From the NCBI GenBank assembly GCA_050084985.1, contig JBITNC010000001.1:168144001-168208000 (forward strand): a stretch of 64,000 nt of DNA, written 5' to 3'. Made by a program: the position numbers and the translations under genes. Below, in pieces: positions 37,690 to 49,830 of the stretch (positions within the stretch are counted from its first letter, which is position 1; each line of letters opens with the position of its first letter). This stretch comes from Nageia nagi (lineage: Eukaryota > Pinophyta). Below the pieces are notes generated by a model. That model saw only the letters and a list, made by a program, of their open reading frames with translations, was not told the DNA's origin and searched no databases.

Positions 37690-38869
37690 TTCAACTATAT
37701 TAGCACACAAAGAATTATAATATCAAGCCTTCCTCTTACAATGATCTTTCATCTCGATGAAGAACTTTAATTAGTGGTTATGCAATTAGACACTATGACC
37801 AACATAATAATCATACAATGGAACAATGATACAATATTATTGATAAAATTGAAGATATAAATATAACAAGAGTTATAAAGCAATGGTAAAAAACTCTCAC
37901 CATGATGATAACAATGGACTTAATTATCCCGTAAGGAGCTCCACTACTTGCTCAACTCAACAACCAATCCAACACAACCACTATCACAACCTCACAAAGA
38001 GAGCCTTCTTATAAAAAAACAATAACATTCTCTTCATTTGGATAATCATGAACATAATTCAACACTTGAAATACTTATGAATCTTAACTTATGACATTAA
38101 GACTCAAGACTCATCATATATATATATATATATATAAACTTCTTCAAAATTCATTCACAACTTCAACTCTACTTGACTTTCACTAGACTTATACTCAACT
38201 TGACATCCACTAGACTTACTTGCACTCAACTTCCACTACTTGATTTACATGGCCATAATATTTATCTATTTATAAGCTAGAAAAGATATCTATATTTTTC
38301 TACAACTTGAATTTTAAACTACATTATATCTTCTTATTTAGAAATATCCAAACCACTTTTAGAAATATACATTAGATGCCACATGGATCTTTTTCCACAT
38401 AACCCTTTTCTAGAAACCCCTTTTAAATATCAACACCTACTTCCACATCATCTAATGTACTTATACCACATAATCCTATGGATAATTCTAGAACATATAT
38501 CTTCTAGAAATTACCCATGGATATTTCTTCCACTTACCATTACTTACTTTTACCATTACCCTTTTACCCTTTACCCTTTACTATTTACCACTTACAATTT
38601 ACCATTTACCATTTACCTTTTACTAGTTTACTTTTTACTATACTTCACCAACTTAAAGCCCCCATAGTACACTTGTACTACTAATAATTGTTACATAGTT
38701 ATTTATCTATTTTGGTTGTACTGTTATTCCATTGTGGTTATCATTGTAGCTTATTAGTGGATATCTTTACCTTGCATAATAAGTTGGTTGTCAGATATTA
38801 TTACTGATTGTGACATGTACTAGTTACATAAAGATATTATATATTTACAAGAAAAATTTAATGACAACA
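37690..38869 (-). repeat. Gypsy-1 3' LTR
   Basis: About 1180 bp. The left 120 bp match 43341-43461 and the right 270 bp match 54104-54371. Element-direction start is TGTTGTCATTAAA; the polypurine tract AGAAGTGGGAGAAGA follows on the right. The left boundary is set by alignment to the second copy, not by a clean TG. Contains (AT)n at 38116-38137 and TACC/TTACCATT-rich repeats at 38535-38625. Confidence 0.8.
38266..38274 (-). promoter_or_regulatory. likely TATA box in the Gypsy-1 LTR
   Basis: Minus strand TATAAATAG; the same word occurs in the LTRs at 43733 and 44874. Confidence 0.45.
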
Positions 38870-38904
38870 TCTTCTCCCACTTCTAATTTCTACTTCATCC
38901 TCAG

Positions 38905-40300
38905 AGTAGGAAAGTCCTCACTTAGGAGCCTGAAAAATCTTTAACTTTTCATGGTTGACCCACTTCTAAATAAAAGTATCATCCAATTCTTCAAGTCTAT
39001 ATGTTTTGTTATCATGAAATGATAATATCATGTATGGTCAACTCCACTTTGGTAACAAATTACTGTATTTTCTCTTATGTTGCCTAGAATCATATACCAT
39101 GACTATATCATTGACCTTGAATGGAGACCATTTCATATTCTTATCAAAATACTCCTTTTTCTTGATTTTCTTCTTTTAAATAATCTCATTATTTTCTTGG
39201 CACATCTCTTCCAATTGTTAAAGCTACATTAATCTATAATTAATATATCCTCCTTCATCCTTTCTTTTCCTTAATAGGGCTCTTAAAGTTGGAATATCAA
39301 ATTCAATAGGCAAAATAGGATCAATTCCATATGTTAAATGGAAGTTAGAATACCTATTTGATGTATTTATTATACCTCTATATGCCCATAGTGTTGCATG
39401 AATCCTCTTATCCCATGTATGTACTTGTAATGTTGCATCCTTAGTAAGTATATATCTAACATAAGACATGATTAGTTTGTTCTACCTAACCATTGGTGCT
39501 TGGTTTATAAGTATTTACCTTTCTATGCTTGATTGTAGATCAACTTTTCAAATATTCTACTACTTAATTGATGAAGTGGATTCCTTAATCTATCACAATA
39601 CCTAATGAACATCTAAGTCTTATCATAATGCACTTATACAAAAATCATGCTACCTCTTCTATTGATGCTTCCTTCAATGGTCTAGCTTCTACCCACTAAA
39701 TCAAATAATATTTAGCCACAACAATATATATATTTCACCTTCATGTAGGAGGGAGCATTCCTATAATATCAATTCCCCATTTCTCAAATGGTTCTAAGGG
39801 AAGAATAGGACAATGATCTTGATGTTATTCTATGATTTCCATAAGATTGATAACCATCATTACTTTTACAGTAACTAAAATAATATTTAAAAAGAGTGGG
39901 CCAATAATAACTTGCATCCAATAGTCATCTTGCTATCAACTACCCCAAAAATGTCCTTTGCATATGCCATCATGCATCTCTAGTCTTATTAACTCTTTCT
40001 TTTGATCTCATCCAATGGCATGAAAATATTTTCCATTTGTTCCAAATCTATATAACATCCCATCCACAAGTGTATAGGGTCTACTCGCTTGAGTAATTTT
40101 CCTTTTTATATTGTATGTTTCCCCCTCTAGAAATTTGAATTCACTCAAGTAATTCCAAATGTCTATGTACTCTTTTGGAATTATCTCCATATAAAATAAA
40201 TCTACATTGAGAAAATCATCATCATCACAAGAAGATCCAAGGCCCTCTTTGTCCATAATATCAATTAGGCTTATTAATGATATACTTCAAAGCTTGATGA
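38905..40300 (-). pseudogene. Gypsy-1 integrase, broken
   Basis: In element order, 40008-40256 gives the segment before the zinc domain (ASRPYTLVDGMLYRFG), then MHDGICKGHF, a broken zinc region, and at about 39740-39800 LPLEPFEKWGIDIIG at the core start. The second acidic block is degraded (VIDXGIHFIN). At 39224-39469 is the core end (LQVHTWDKRIHATLWAYRG ... LTYGIDPILPIEFD). The C-terminal domain lies at about 38905-39130, matching the better Gypsy-2 copy at 54418-54636. Several stops and shifts. Confidence 0.82.
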
Positions 40301-41400
40301 TTAGTAACCATAATGAACTTTTTCCACAACAAGTAATTTCTAAATTTCTTCAAAGCAAAAATTATAGCTAAATCTTCTTTTCCAATAACTGTATAATTTG
40401 CCTCATCATTTCTCATTTGTAGACTTCCAAATTGGATAGGATGATCATTTTCATCTTCATATTTTTAGCTAAGTGTACTTCTCAATGCTTTATATGATAC
40501 ATCTTTGTAGACTATGAATGGCTTACTCCAATCAAGATTCTTCAAAATGGGTGCTATTACCAATGCTTGCTTCAGCTCCTCAAACACTTCTTTTACTAGT
40601 TCATACAACACATCCTTCTTCAAAAAATGAGTCAATGGTTGATCAATCCTAGAGAAGTTCTTGATAAATATCCTATAGTACCCAACATGCCCTAAGAAAG
40701 ATCTTAACTTACTCTTATTTACTAGGAATGGAAGCTCCTTAATCTTAGACACCTCCTTTGGATCCATTTCAATACTACTCTTGGATACAACATGTCCAAA
40801 AAGTACTCCATTCAAGTATCCAAAAATACATTTGGCTAGATTCAATGACATTCTTGCTTCTTATAGTCTTTTAAAATCCTTCTCAATTTTCCCCAAATGA
40901 TTTTTCTTTTTCCATGTATACAAAAATCATCTAGAAAAACTCAAATGAATGTTCTAATACAAGATTAAAAACTCTATTCATATGTCTTTAAAATGTAGAA
41001 AGAGCATTACACAATACAAAGGGCATTACTTACTAAGAAAATGTACCCCATGGAGTAGTGAAACTTATCTTAACTTGATCTTTTTCTATTATCCAAAATT
41101 GGTTATATCCACTATAACCATATGCAAAACTATATAATCATATCATGCCACTTCATCTAAAATTTGATTTGAAAAGGAAAGATGATAATGATCTTTCTTT
41201 GTGAATTTATTAAAATTTCGACAATCCACACATATTCTTATCTTCTCATTCTTCTTTCTAGATATCATAATAGGAGAAACCTACTCTAAATAATCTATAG
41301 GAAAGAAAATTTTTGAATCTAATAGCTTATCTATTTCCTATTTAACACTTTTAGAGAAATTAGGATTCATCATATAAGGCATTTGTTTAATGGGCTTAGT
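40301..41400 (-). pseudogene. Gypsy-1 reverse transcriptase and RNase H, broken
   Basis: The open piece 40465-40851 encodes the end of reverse transcriptase and the start of RNase H: NLAKCIFG, GHVVSKSSIEMDPKEVSKI, LRSFLGHVGYYRIFIKNFS and WSKPFIVYKDVSYKALRSTL. Further upstream in element direction (about 41230) the frame gives IRICVDFRNFNKFTKKDHY, the classic gypsy RT start. RNase H continues to about 40310 with YTVIGKEDLAIIFALKKF. The catalytic box of RT lies in the shifted, degraded stretch 40900-41050. Confidence 0.85.
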
Positions 41401-42260
41401 ATTCTCCAATAATTCCATTGAATGTTCTACCCATGCTACTTGTTGTAATTTCTTATAATCAAATTTAAATATATGTATATACCTTTTAAAAAGCTAAAAA
41501 TACTCTTCCTTATCATTTCTTGAATAGTATCCCTAAATTGTAGCTATTGCACATGATGCTCCACTTCTTCTTTAGTAAATTGCTTAGCAAATTCAGCAAG
41601 TGGAGTTGGTAATATATCCATCATGGAGACATCAACATCCTCCTCATCTTCAATACACACATCATTAATACTTATATAGTTGAATATGTGCACTCTTCAC
41701 TCTCATATTCTGATGTCTTTGTTAATATGGCTTAAGGGGTCACTAAAATTTTTACTCTATCTCATCCTTTTGTCATGTACCCCTCATTTCAGTAGTTACA
41801 AGCATGAACTCTTCTTAACAATGATCTTCCCAAGAGCATGGGATAAGCTACTAAACCATCCTTCATCACTTTGAAATATATGAAACAAGTAACTCCAACA
41901 ATAAAAAATAACAACATTTTAAATAACTCCTTGTTTTGTTTTACCCTTATTTAATGACCTCAACTATAGTGTAGACTCATGATTAATTTTTAACTGTTAC
42001 ATATTCATAATAAAATTATCATAATATTTAAAATAAGATCTCCACCTACTAAAATATTAGGAATAAAGGCACAATTGCAGAGTACCTCAACTTGGGGAGC
42101 ATATGGATCCACTTCAACTTTTAGGATAGGAACATTTGATTGCCTCTTCTTTCGCAAGCTTAGTCCACTTCGGATTTCTCTCCTCTTCTCAAAAGATAAT
42201 GCCAACAATTTTCCATATATAATATTGGTAGGATGTGATGATAGATCCTCCAATATTGAA
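41401..42260 (-). pseudogene. Gypsy-1 protease region, broken
   Basis: The frame at about 41740-41870 reads DGLVAYPMLLGRSLLRR, the C-terminal signature of gypsy-type retropepsins (YPLLLGRPWL in many plant elements). The piece 42005-42253 (PHAPQ-like, VDPYAPQVEVL) precedes it. The catalytic aspartate motif is not clearly preserved. Confidence 0.6.
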
Positions 42261-42399
42261 TAATGTACTTGGCCTTGGGTTATTGAAAAATCTTGGTCAC
42301 CTAGTCTTCTTCTTCTTTTTCGTTTATCCTCTTTTATCTTCTTAGCTTATCAGTCTCTTTCATTTACATGCTCCTTCTATGATTTGTGGTATGAACATA

Positions 42400-43260
42400 G
42401 AATTCTTCTTATTTTATAATGTCCACCATATCTACAAGTGCCTTTCCATTTTCATCCTTCTTTCTTGAAGTTGATGGATTACTCAGATAATTAGTCTTGT
42501 AGTGCCCTTTATTCTCACATCCACAGCATGTGATATTTGCAACATTCTTTCTATAATCATGATCTCCCCATTAGGTTCACTATGGTATCATGACCTCCTT
42601 TCTTTGTAAAATATTAATATCCAGTTATCCCATTTTAAGAAACAAGTCATCATATTCTATTGAAGAGACAAAATCAAGTGATGTACCTAGTGTCGGAGGC
42701 CTTATAGTAGTACTTAGTGATGGAGGAACTATGATATCTTTGATTTTTTCCTCCATGATTTCCTCTTGCATATTTATTATCTCCTTGGCTTGTTCCATAG
42801 TGGTAGGACTATCATACTTCACCTTTTATCAAATATCATGCCTCATTCTCAAGTTAAAATTCTTTAGTAGTAATTTATCAATGCCATCAATGAATCTATC
42901 ACCAATATTATCCTTTTGCATTTGAGCCTCAATATTCCTCCTCAATTCTTATGATCAAGTATGGTAGTATTTAATATTCTCATCACTCATTGTCCAAGCT
43001 CAGTGACCTTGATCATGGGGTCAGAGCAATTTTATTATGGTCTAAATTCTTTAAGAAATATCTCTTGAACTTGATCCCAAGAATTCTACACAGCTTCCTT
43101 CAATGTCTTGTACCATCAATGAGTCACTCCATCAAGGAAGGTAGGAAGGAACTTTTCCCATTATGCCTTTATATTCAATCCATTATAAATGCACGATCTC
43201 TTGAACTCTTGCACAAATGCTTGAGTATCCTCATGAAATTGATCAATTAAAATAGGAATT
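42400..43260 (-). pseudogene. Gypsy-1 gag, broken
   Basis: Capsid remnant: FHEDTQAFVQEFKRSCIYNG, KFLPTFLDGVTH and WYKTLKEAV lie at about 43060-43240, typical of the retrotransposon gag domain. A zinc knuckle remnant, CCGCENKGHYKTN, is encoded at about 42500-42545, with asparagine at the last metal position. Frames shift repeatedly. Confidence 0.7.
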
Positions 43261-43340
43261 TTACCCATGATAATAAAAAGACTCATGTAACTACAATATT
43301 ACCACTAATGAGGAATGGTCTCAATAATAGAACAAAAAAT

Positions 43341-43461
43341 ATCAACTATTTTAGCATATAATAAATTATAATACTAGGCCTTCCTCTTGTAATGCTCTTT
43401 TACCTCGATGCACTACTTTAATTAGTGGTTATGTAATTAGACACTATGACCAACACAATAA
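43341..43461 (-). repeat. shared Gypsy LTR, left fragment
   Basis: Matches the first 120 bp of the 37690-38869 LTR (TTATAATACTAGGCCTTCCTC and TTAATTAGTGGTTATG segments) and stops at the Copia-4 LTR. Confidence 0.85.
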
Positions 43462-43732
43462 TGAAGGAGATGAAGTAGTTCTTTATCTCCATCCAAGATC
43501 ACCTTGGATGGAATCCTCTTATTCTATAACTCAAGTAATCAATCACACATAAGAGGTAACACAAAATATATAGTGGTTCCTCACAAACTTGAGAGTACTC
43601 CACTCTAACTCTAAACTTAATTATTTCTCAAGAACTCACAAGAACTCTCTTACAAATATATATCTTCCTATCTCACTACAAGTTAAGAGCATTTCTATGC
43701 TTCTACAAAAGTTGGGAATACATAAGAGGAAC

Positions 43733-43745
43733 CCTCTATTTATAG
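43733..43745 (-). promoter_or_regulatory. likely TATA box in the Copia-4 LTR
   Basis: Minus strand CCTATAAATAGAGG. If used, the transcript would start near 43700, making 43462-43700 the R-U5 part. Confidence 0.5.
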
Positions 43746-44771
43746 GAAGAGAACCTATGCACATGGTATGTGCATCCTCATGCCCATGAGATACCCATGA
43801 GGTTGAGTATAGAATCATATCTCTAGTTTTTTATTCACTAAATACTTAAAAGGTATTTTAATATAATTTTTACTATTTAAGTGGATTATTTAGAGAGTAA
43901 CTTAGTAAGAAGTAATATTATTATGTAAATAACATCTAAAGAATAATATATACAATAGTGCATTATTTATTCTAACACTCCTTAATATAATATTGGAGTA
44001 GAGATAAGAGAAGATAGAAAGAGAGTGTAAGAGAGTTCTCTTCTATAAGAATACAATCAAAGATGAGAACTTGACATTTTGAGAAGTAATAAAGTCTAGA
44101 CAAGGTTGAACTATATAACCATTTGAATAAATGGTTTACAATACAATAATTATCAACCATAAATGATTTCATAGTACAATTAGTATTCATTCAATAATAT
44201 GTTGACATGATGAGCCTCATGAGCTTGCATACCTGAAGTAAGTAACCTGCAATTTCTAGAAGATACTTGCAAGCTATAAGCAACTTATAACAAGATCACT
44301 TAGATGTATATATATATTTATATCAATATAAGATAAATGAATCAAATCATACCATACATAAATTGATCAAATGGTGCACTATAAATCATCAAAATATACC
44401 AATCAAACATATAGTAACCTATTGTATAAAATATGTGTTGATCAACATCAAAGAATAGAACATATAAAATATGCACATACTAGTTCCTCACACATGGATA
44501 ACTAAATAGTTCCTATAATATCATATATTCTAAACAAGTCCCTCACATATGGATAAGTCAAATGAGATCCTCACACATGGAGAACTAAGTATAATATTGC
44601 ACACACACAAAGATCAACACTATACAACCAAAATAATTAATCCTCCTAAAGGTGAAGTTGTCACCACAAATATGAATTCAATAAGAATAATTCAACCTTC
44701 ACTTCCCCTTGAGGGTAACTTCATCAATCCAAGATACCCTCAAAGCTTGGAGAATTGACCTTAAAAAAGTA

Positions 44772-44776
44772 GTTTG
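44772..44776. repeat. target-site duplication GTTTG, left copy
   Basis: Pairs with GTTTG at 52994-52998; removing 44777-52998 restores a continuous alignment of Copia-4 to its relative. Confidence 0.8.
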
Positions 44777-45103
44777 TGTTGGAATGTATAATGTATTATT
44801 GTAAAGGTTTGTATTAATCCTCTAGCATAACTTTACTCCACAAATTGGTGTGTGATCACAAAGAGAAAGTCTTCTATTTATAGGCCAAAATTTCTTTTTG
44901 AATCACCCTTTTATCCAATGTAAAAAATCATTACATGCACATCCTTTTACCCAAGGGGTATGCTCATGACATGGAGTGTAAGATAAGTTACATTATCATA
45001 TTCACTTAAATACTTAAGGTATCTAATGATACCTTTAAGTATTAGTGAATTTATAGATAGGATTAATACCAATATTTACAATAATGCATTATACATTCCA
45101 ACA
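44777..45103 (-). repeat. Copia-5 left LTR with terminal inverted repeat
   Basis: Ends TGTTGGAATGTATAATG and (reverse complement of the right end) TGTTGGAATGTATAATG match over about 57 bp in inverted orientation. The inner part has a TATA word and AAGTATTTAAG-type palindromes at about 45005-45055. It does not resemble the 157-bp right end. Confidence 0.8.
44874..44882 (-). promoter_or_regulatory. likely TATA box in the Copia-5 left LTR
   Basis: Minus strand TATAAATAG, same word and setting as in the Copia-4 LTR. Confidence 0.45.
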
Positions 45104-45115
45104 CTCCCCTTTAAT
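45104..45115 (-). other. Copia-5 polypurine tract
   Basis: Minus strand reads TTAAAGGGGAG next to the left LTR. Confidence 0.8.
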
Positions 45116-45813
45116 TTAATATTGGAATAAAGTGAATAAGAGAAAAGAAGGGAGAAAGTAAGAGAGTTCTCCAAATAGATACAATCGAAGATGAAAACTT
45201 TTTACATATTTGTGAAGTGAGCAAGATCTATTTTGAGATTCACTACTTTACCAAATACAATCATTAATCATAATTAGTTTCAATATACATGAATTAGTCA
45301 TCCAACTGAAAGTCATTGAGAGTCTCTATGAGCCTGCATACCCAAAGTAAGTAACCTGCAATCTCTAAAGAACTTGTAGGTCATAAGCAGCTCAAATAAC
45401 AAGATCAGTTAGATGCAACATATTAATATCAACAAGGATAGATGAATGACATAAATTCCATCATGAACTGATCAATGGTGCATTATAATTCATCATGAAG
45501 ATGCCAAGCCAAAACTCATAGTCACCTGCTATACATAAAAAATGTGTTGATTATCATTACAAAATAGAGTATGCACATACAAGTTCCTCACATATGGATA
45601 ACTAAATGGTGTTAAAAAACATATAAAAATTACTCACACATGGATAACTTAACAGTGGTAGATTGGCCAACCTTTTGCTTTAAAATTTTGTACAAGAAGT
45701 TCTTCACACAGAGTGAACTTACCACAAAGGTGTACAACAAAATCAACACTATATAGCATAAAATAATCCTAGAGATGAAGTTGTCATCATAAACATGAAT
45801 TCAACATAAGAAT

Positions 45814-47400
45814 TCAAATATCACTCTCCCTTGAGGGTAACTTCACCAACCTGATGGCATCCTTAAGCTTATAGAACTGAGCTTCTAAGAGAGGCTTGGT
45901 GAACAAATTAGTGGAGTTCAAGGTGGATGGACAATACTCTAGGTATATGATGCCATTAAGAACCTTCTTCCTAATAAAATATGCTTGGATTTTCATATTT
46001 TTTGTTCTTTGATGGAACATAGGATTCTTAGCCAAAGAGATCATCGATTGATTATTTAAAGAAATCAAAGATTAGCCACCTTACTCATACCTAATTTCTT
46101 TTAGAAGATGTCTTAGCCAAATGGCTTCTTAAGCTGCAATAGATAGGGCACAGTATTCAACTTCTATGGTAGAAAAAAAATAATAGCTTGCTTCTTGGAA
46201 ACCTAAGAGATAGCACTTGAACCAATGCTAAACGCATAGTAGAGGTTGATCTCTTATCATCTCTATCTCTCTCATAATCAAAATTTGAAAATCCAGAGAC
46301 AACAAATGAGAAAAATTTAGAATACTTGAGAGCAAGATCCTTAGTTCTTGCAACATAGCTTAAGATTTATTTAATAGCATTGATATGCTCAACATATGGT
46401 TTTTGCATGAATCGAGCCATTAGATTCACTGCAAAGGTAATATCTAGCTTGAAAATAGTCAAATACAAAAGATTACCAATTAATTGCTTGTAAGTTGTAG
46501 CATTAGCTAATTGAGAGTTGGAACTCAAAGAAATAGAGATTCTAAGAGAGACTAAGATCGTAACATATCTACATTCTTTTATTTTAAACTTTTGAAAGAT
46601 ATCTGATATATATTTAGATTAACTAAGATAAGTACAATTTATGTATTGATACACTTGCATTTTAGGATAGTAGTGTAAGAGACCAAGATCAGTCATTTCA
46701 AATGTTGCCTTAAGTTTGGATATGCACTCTTGAATGATTTCTTCATTATTTCTAGTTATCAAAAGATCATTTACATAAAGGAGAATCAATACCATGTCTT
46801 TTTCTTGATTGAACACATATAGATCAAAGTTAGAAAAATACTTGGAGAAACCAATGTTTGTAAAATACCTTAAAATCTTCTTGTACTAGGCTCTAGGTGC
46901 TTGCTTAAGTCCATATAATGACTTCTTTAGCTTGCACACAAAGAAATTTTTACCTTCCATAAGAGCCCTTTTGATTGATTCATGAATATTTCCACATCTA
47001 AGCCACCACTAAGGAATGTACTCTTGATGTCAAGTTGAAAAACTTTTCATCTTTGAGCTATAAAAAGAGCAAGGATAATTGTAACAGTAGGCACCCTTGC
47101 TATGGGAGCAAAGGTTTCCTCATAATCTACATCGAATTTCTAAGAAAAACCTTTGGCTACTAACTTTACCTTGTATTTCTTAATATATTTAATAGAATTG
47201 AACTTGACCTTATAGATCCACTTATTACCAATCACATTCTTCTCATTAGGATAAGGAACCAAATCCCAAGTCTCATTTTTCATAAGCAATTCATACTCCA
47301 CTTTCATGGCTTCCATCTAGCACTCATGCTTAGAAGCTTCTTTGAAAGTTGAGGGCTCATTCTTGTTGTCAATCTTGGAAAATAAGGATTTGTTCAAGGT
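45814..47400 (-). pseudogene. Copia-5 reverse transcriptase and RNase H, broken
   Basis: The piece 45814-46068 is the C-terminal part of RNase H (MISLAKNPMFHQRTKNMKIQ, LEYCPSTLNSTNLFTKPLLE). The piece 46619-46816 holds the RT catalytic region, LILLYVNDLLITRN, in which asparagine replaces the first aspartate of YVDD. Upstream, at about 46880-46960, is [16 protein letters not shown] followed by a stop. The interval 46070-46610 holds the tether and front of RNase H in broken frames; 45116-45813 is the 3' untranslated part. Confidence 0.87.
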
Positions 47401-48540
47401 CATGCTCCTTATTACCCGTTATGTTAGAGAATTTTTCTCTTGAGATGACTTGTCTACATTGATATCCAACCATCTAAGTCCAATAGATGAATCATCTAGA
47501 TCATCAACATCTTCATTAGAAGTAGATTCCTTAGGAAGTTCATTAAACTTTACATCCCTAAAAATGAACACTCCTTTATGGAACAAAGAGTAGAGCCTGT
47601 AGCCTCTATGCTAACTATCATAACCCATAAGGATATATTTTTCATCCCTTTTATCTAACTTCTTCCTTTTCTCAGAAATAATGTAGGAGTATGCTTTACA
47701 ACTAAACACCCTAAGGTGAGAAATGTTAGGTTTTTTGTTTTTACCATACCTCAAAAGGGGTTTTACCCTAAACAACCTTTATGGGACACCTATTCAAGGT
47801 GTAAATAGTAGTTCTTATAGCTTCACCCCATAAGAAACTAGAAAGATTACCTAGCATGCATCTAGCCATCTCTATAATTGTCTTATTTTTCCTTTCAATA
47901 ACACCATTCTACTGAGTAGTGTAAGGAATCATAAACTACCTCTTGATTCCATACTTAGCATAATAATCATTAAACTCATTGCTATCATATTCTCCTTCAT
48001 TATTTGATCTCAACATCTTAATTTTAAGGTTAATCTAATTTTCAACTAAGGCTTTAAAATTCTTGAAACTCTCAAAGGTTTAATCTTTATGCTCAAGTAG
48101 ATAGCCAAAGGTTATCCTACTAAAGTCATCAATGAAGGTCAAAATGTGAGATGCTCCTCTAAGCAACTTAGTCTAAAATGGACCCATCAAATCTGAATGC
48201 ATAAGTTGAAGAGGTTGAGAAACTCTTATTGCCTTATCTTTTTTAAACTTTTATCTATGCATTTTACCAAGAATGCACTCCACACATAGACTAATCAAAG
48301 GAGAAAAAGAAGGTAAACTTTCCATAAGTTCTTGGTCTTTCATGACTTGAATATTGGTGCCCTAAATGTTGGTGCCAAATATTTCCTCTAGAACACACAT
48401 TTGTAGCAAGACACATCTTTGTTGGAACTTGATCCATAATGTAGAGATTACCTTTCACTAATCCTTTAACCAATGTTGCAAGTCCTTTCCTAATGCACAA
48501 GGTTTGAGAGTCAAACTCAAAAGAGAATTTTTTCTAGCAA
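47401..48540 (-). pseudogene. Copia-5 integrase and pre-integrase, broken
   Basis: The piece 48291-48500 contains WHQHLGHQ of the pre-integrase zinc region; CVECILGKMHR follows near 48260-48290. The integrase core has LMHSDLMGPF (about 48180), LTFIDDFSRITFGYLL, a second block RSNNEGEYDSNEF (about 47990) and a third block NGVIERKNKTIIEMARCML with intact glutamate (about 47870). Stops are scattered throughout. Confidence 0.85.
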
Positions 48541-49830
48541 CTTAGATCACAGAGAGAATGTTCATCCTAAGCTTAAGAACATAGAGCACATTTTCAAGAA
48601 CCTTTCCATGAATCAACACACTTCCAATGCCTTGGACTTCAAATATAGATTTATCACCTATCATAACTGTGTCTTTTCTATACTTATGAAAGTTCTCGAA
48701 CTTTTTCTTTTCAAAGCATAGGTGATTTGTGCAACTAGAGTCAACAATCTAATCAGATGAAAAAGTGTGAGACATGGAGTAAAGCATCGCAGCAAAACCA
48801 ACTTGAATATTCTTTTTTCTTTTGAAGTTCTTTACATTACCATTACCTTTGTTCTTTTCTTCTCTTTTCTTTTGTAGCAATCAACTTATTTATGACCTTG
48901 GATGCCATAATAGTTATAATTACCATTAAACTTTTTCTTAGGATATAGATTATTTTATTTACCTTTTCCATATCTTTGCTTGAAGTGGTTGTTTTTATCG
49001 TTGTTCCTGCTATTGTTGTTGTTGTTCCTGTTATTTTCATTGTTGCCATTATTCCTACTATTGTTGTTGCCATTATTCCTGCTACTGTTGTTGCCATTGC
49101 CTCTTTTCTCAAACCTTTTAGAAGAAGAAGGATAAAATTTCTTTGATGGTTGAACTTCTTCTTGAAAGGAGTTTTGGTTGCTCCAAGAGTAACGTTATTA
49201 TCTTTAGGAGAAGAAATCAACACCTTTTTATTAAAAGTCTCCTCATGCTTCATAAGGAGCCTAGAAAGGTTCTCAAGGGAGAAGACTTTTTTTTTATTAT
49301 CAAGCCTTATTTCCATAACTATCATAAAGTTACCAAACTTTGAAGAGACACTTTAAAGAATGATGAAGACCATGAACTCATCGTTGATCCAATTGCATCC
49401 ATAAGCAACAAGTTAGGTCTTTAGGTCAATGATTTTGTTCAAATAAATAGCCACATTTTCATCTTCCCCTTGATGAGATTGAAGCAAATTTTAGAGAATG
49501 GTAAACCTTCTTGAAAACTTTGAACCAAAGTAGATTTGCTTAAGTTTATCCCAAGCTTTCTTTATCGAGGTTGAAGAGGAAATCATTAAGAGCACATCAT
49601 CTAAAACTACACAGAATATCATGGAGATTGCCAACTCATTCTTTGTGTTATAAGCTTTTAGTGCTTTTTCATCTATAGGAGGTACAAGGTTCTCATTCAC
49701 TATTTGCCAAAGCTTTCTTGCCTGTAATTCAACTCTCATCTGTGGTTTCCAAATTCCAAAGTTGAAATCGTCAAGAATGTGTTTGGGTAAAAAAGAGTCT
49801 CTTGTTTGCTACACAAGAGTGTGAAAAAAT
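48541..49830 (-). pseudogene. Copia-5 gag and protease start, broken
   Basis: Gag begins near 49790 with DFNFGIWKPQMRVELQARKL and continues in 49491-49739 (ENLVPPIDEKALKAYNTKNE, SIKKAWDKLKQIYFG), typical copia gag_2. After frame changes, 48970-49110 encodes an asparagine-rich tract (runs of NNS, GNN, RNN) made of ATT/GTT triplet repeats on the plus strand. A zinc-knuckle remnant, YYGIQGHKXVDCYKRK, follows at about 48870-48920. The protease start lies near 48730 (IVDSSCTNHLCF-like, in which the glycine of DSG is not seen). Confidence 0.8.

Larger units (their letters stand above)
37690..43461 (-). mobile_element. Gypsy-1 LTR retrotransposon, decayed
   Basis: Ty3/gypsy element on the minus strand: gag, protease, reverse transcriptase, RNase H, then integrase last, the gypsy order. 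A complete 3' LTR (37690-38869) is on the left; on the right only about 120 bp of LTR (43341-43461) remain before Copia-4 begins. The rest of that LTR reappears at 54104. The primer site is not clear and no target duplication was found. Many stops; inactive. Confidence 0.85.
43462..44776 (-). mobile_element. Copia-4, 3' end (LTR, 3' untranslated region, end of RNase H)
   Basis: The LTR (43462-43977) runs from TGAAGGAGATG to TTATTCTAACA, followed by a CTCCTTAA tract (polypurine on the minus strand). Positions 43978-44776 align with the 3' end of Copia-5 (45104-45890): GTAAGTAACCTGCAAT, CACATGGATAACTAA and CCCTTGAGGGTAACTTCA recur in order. It stops in RNase H at 44776, where Copia-5 is inserted, and resumes at 52994. 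Confidence 0.85.
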
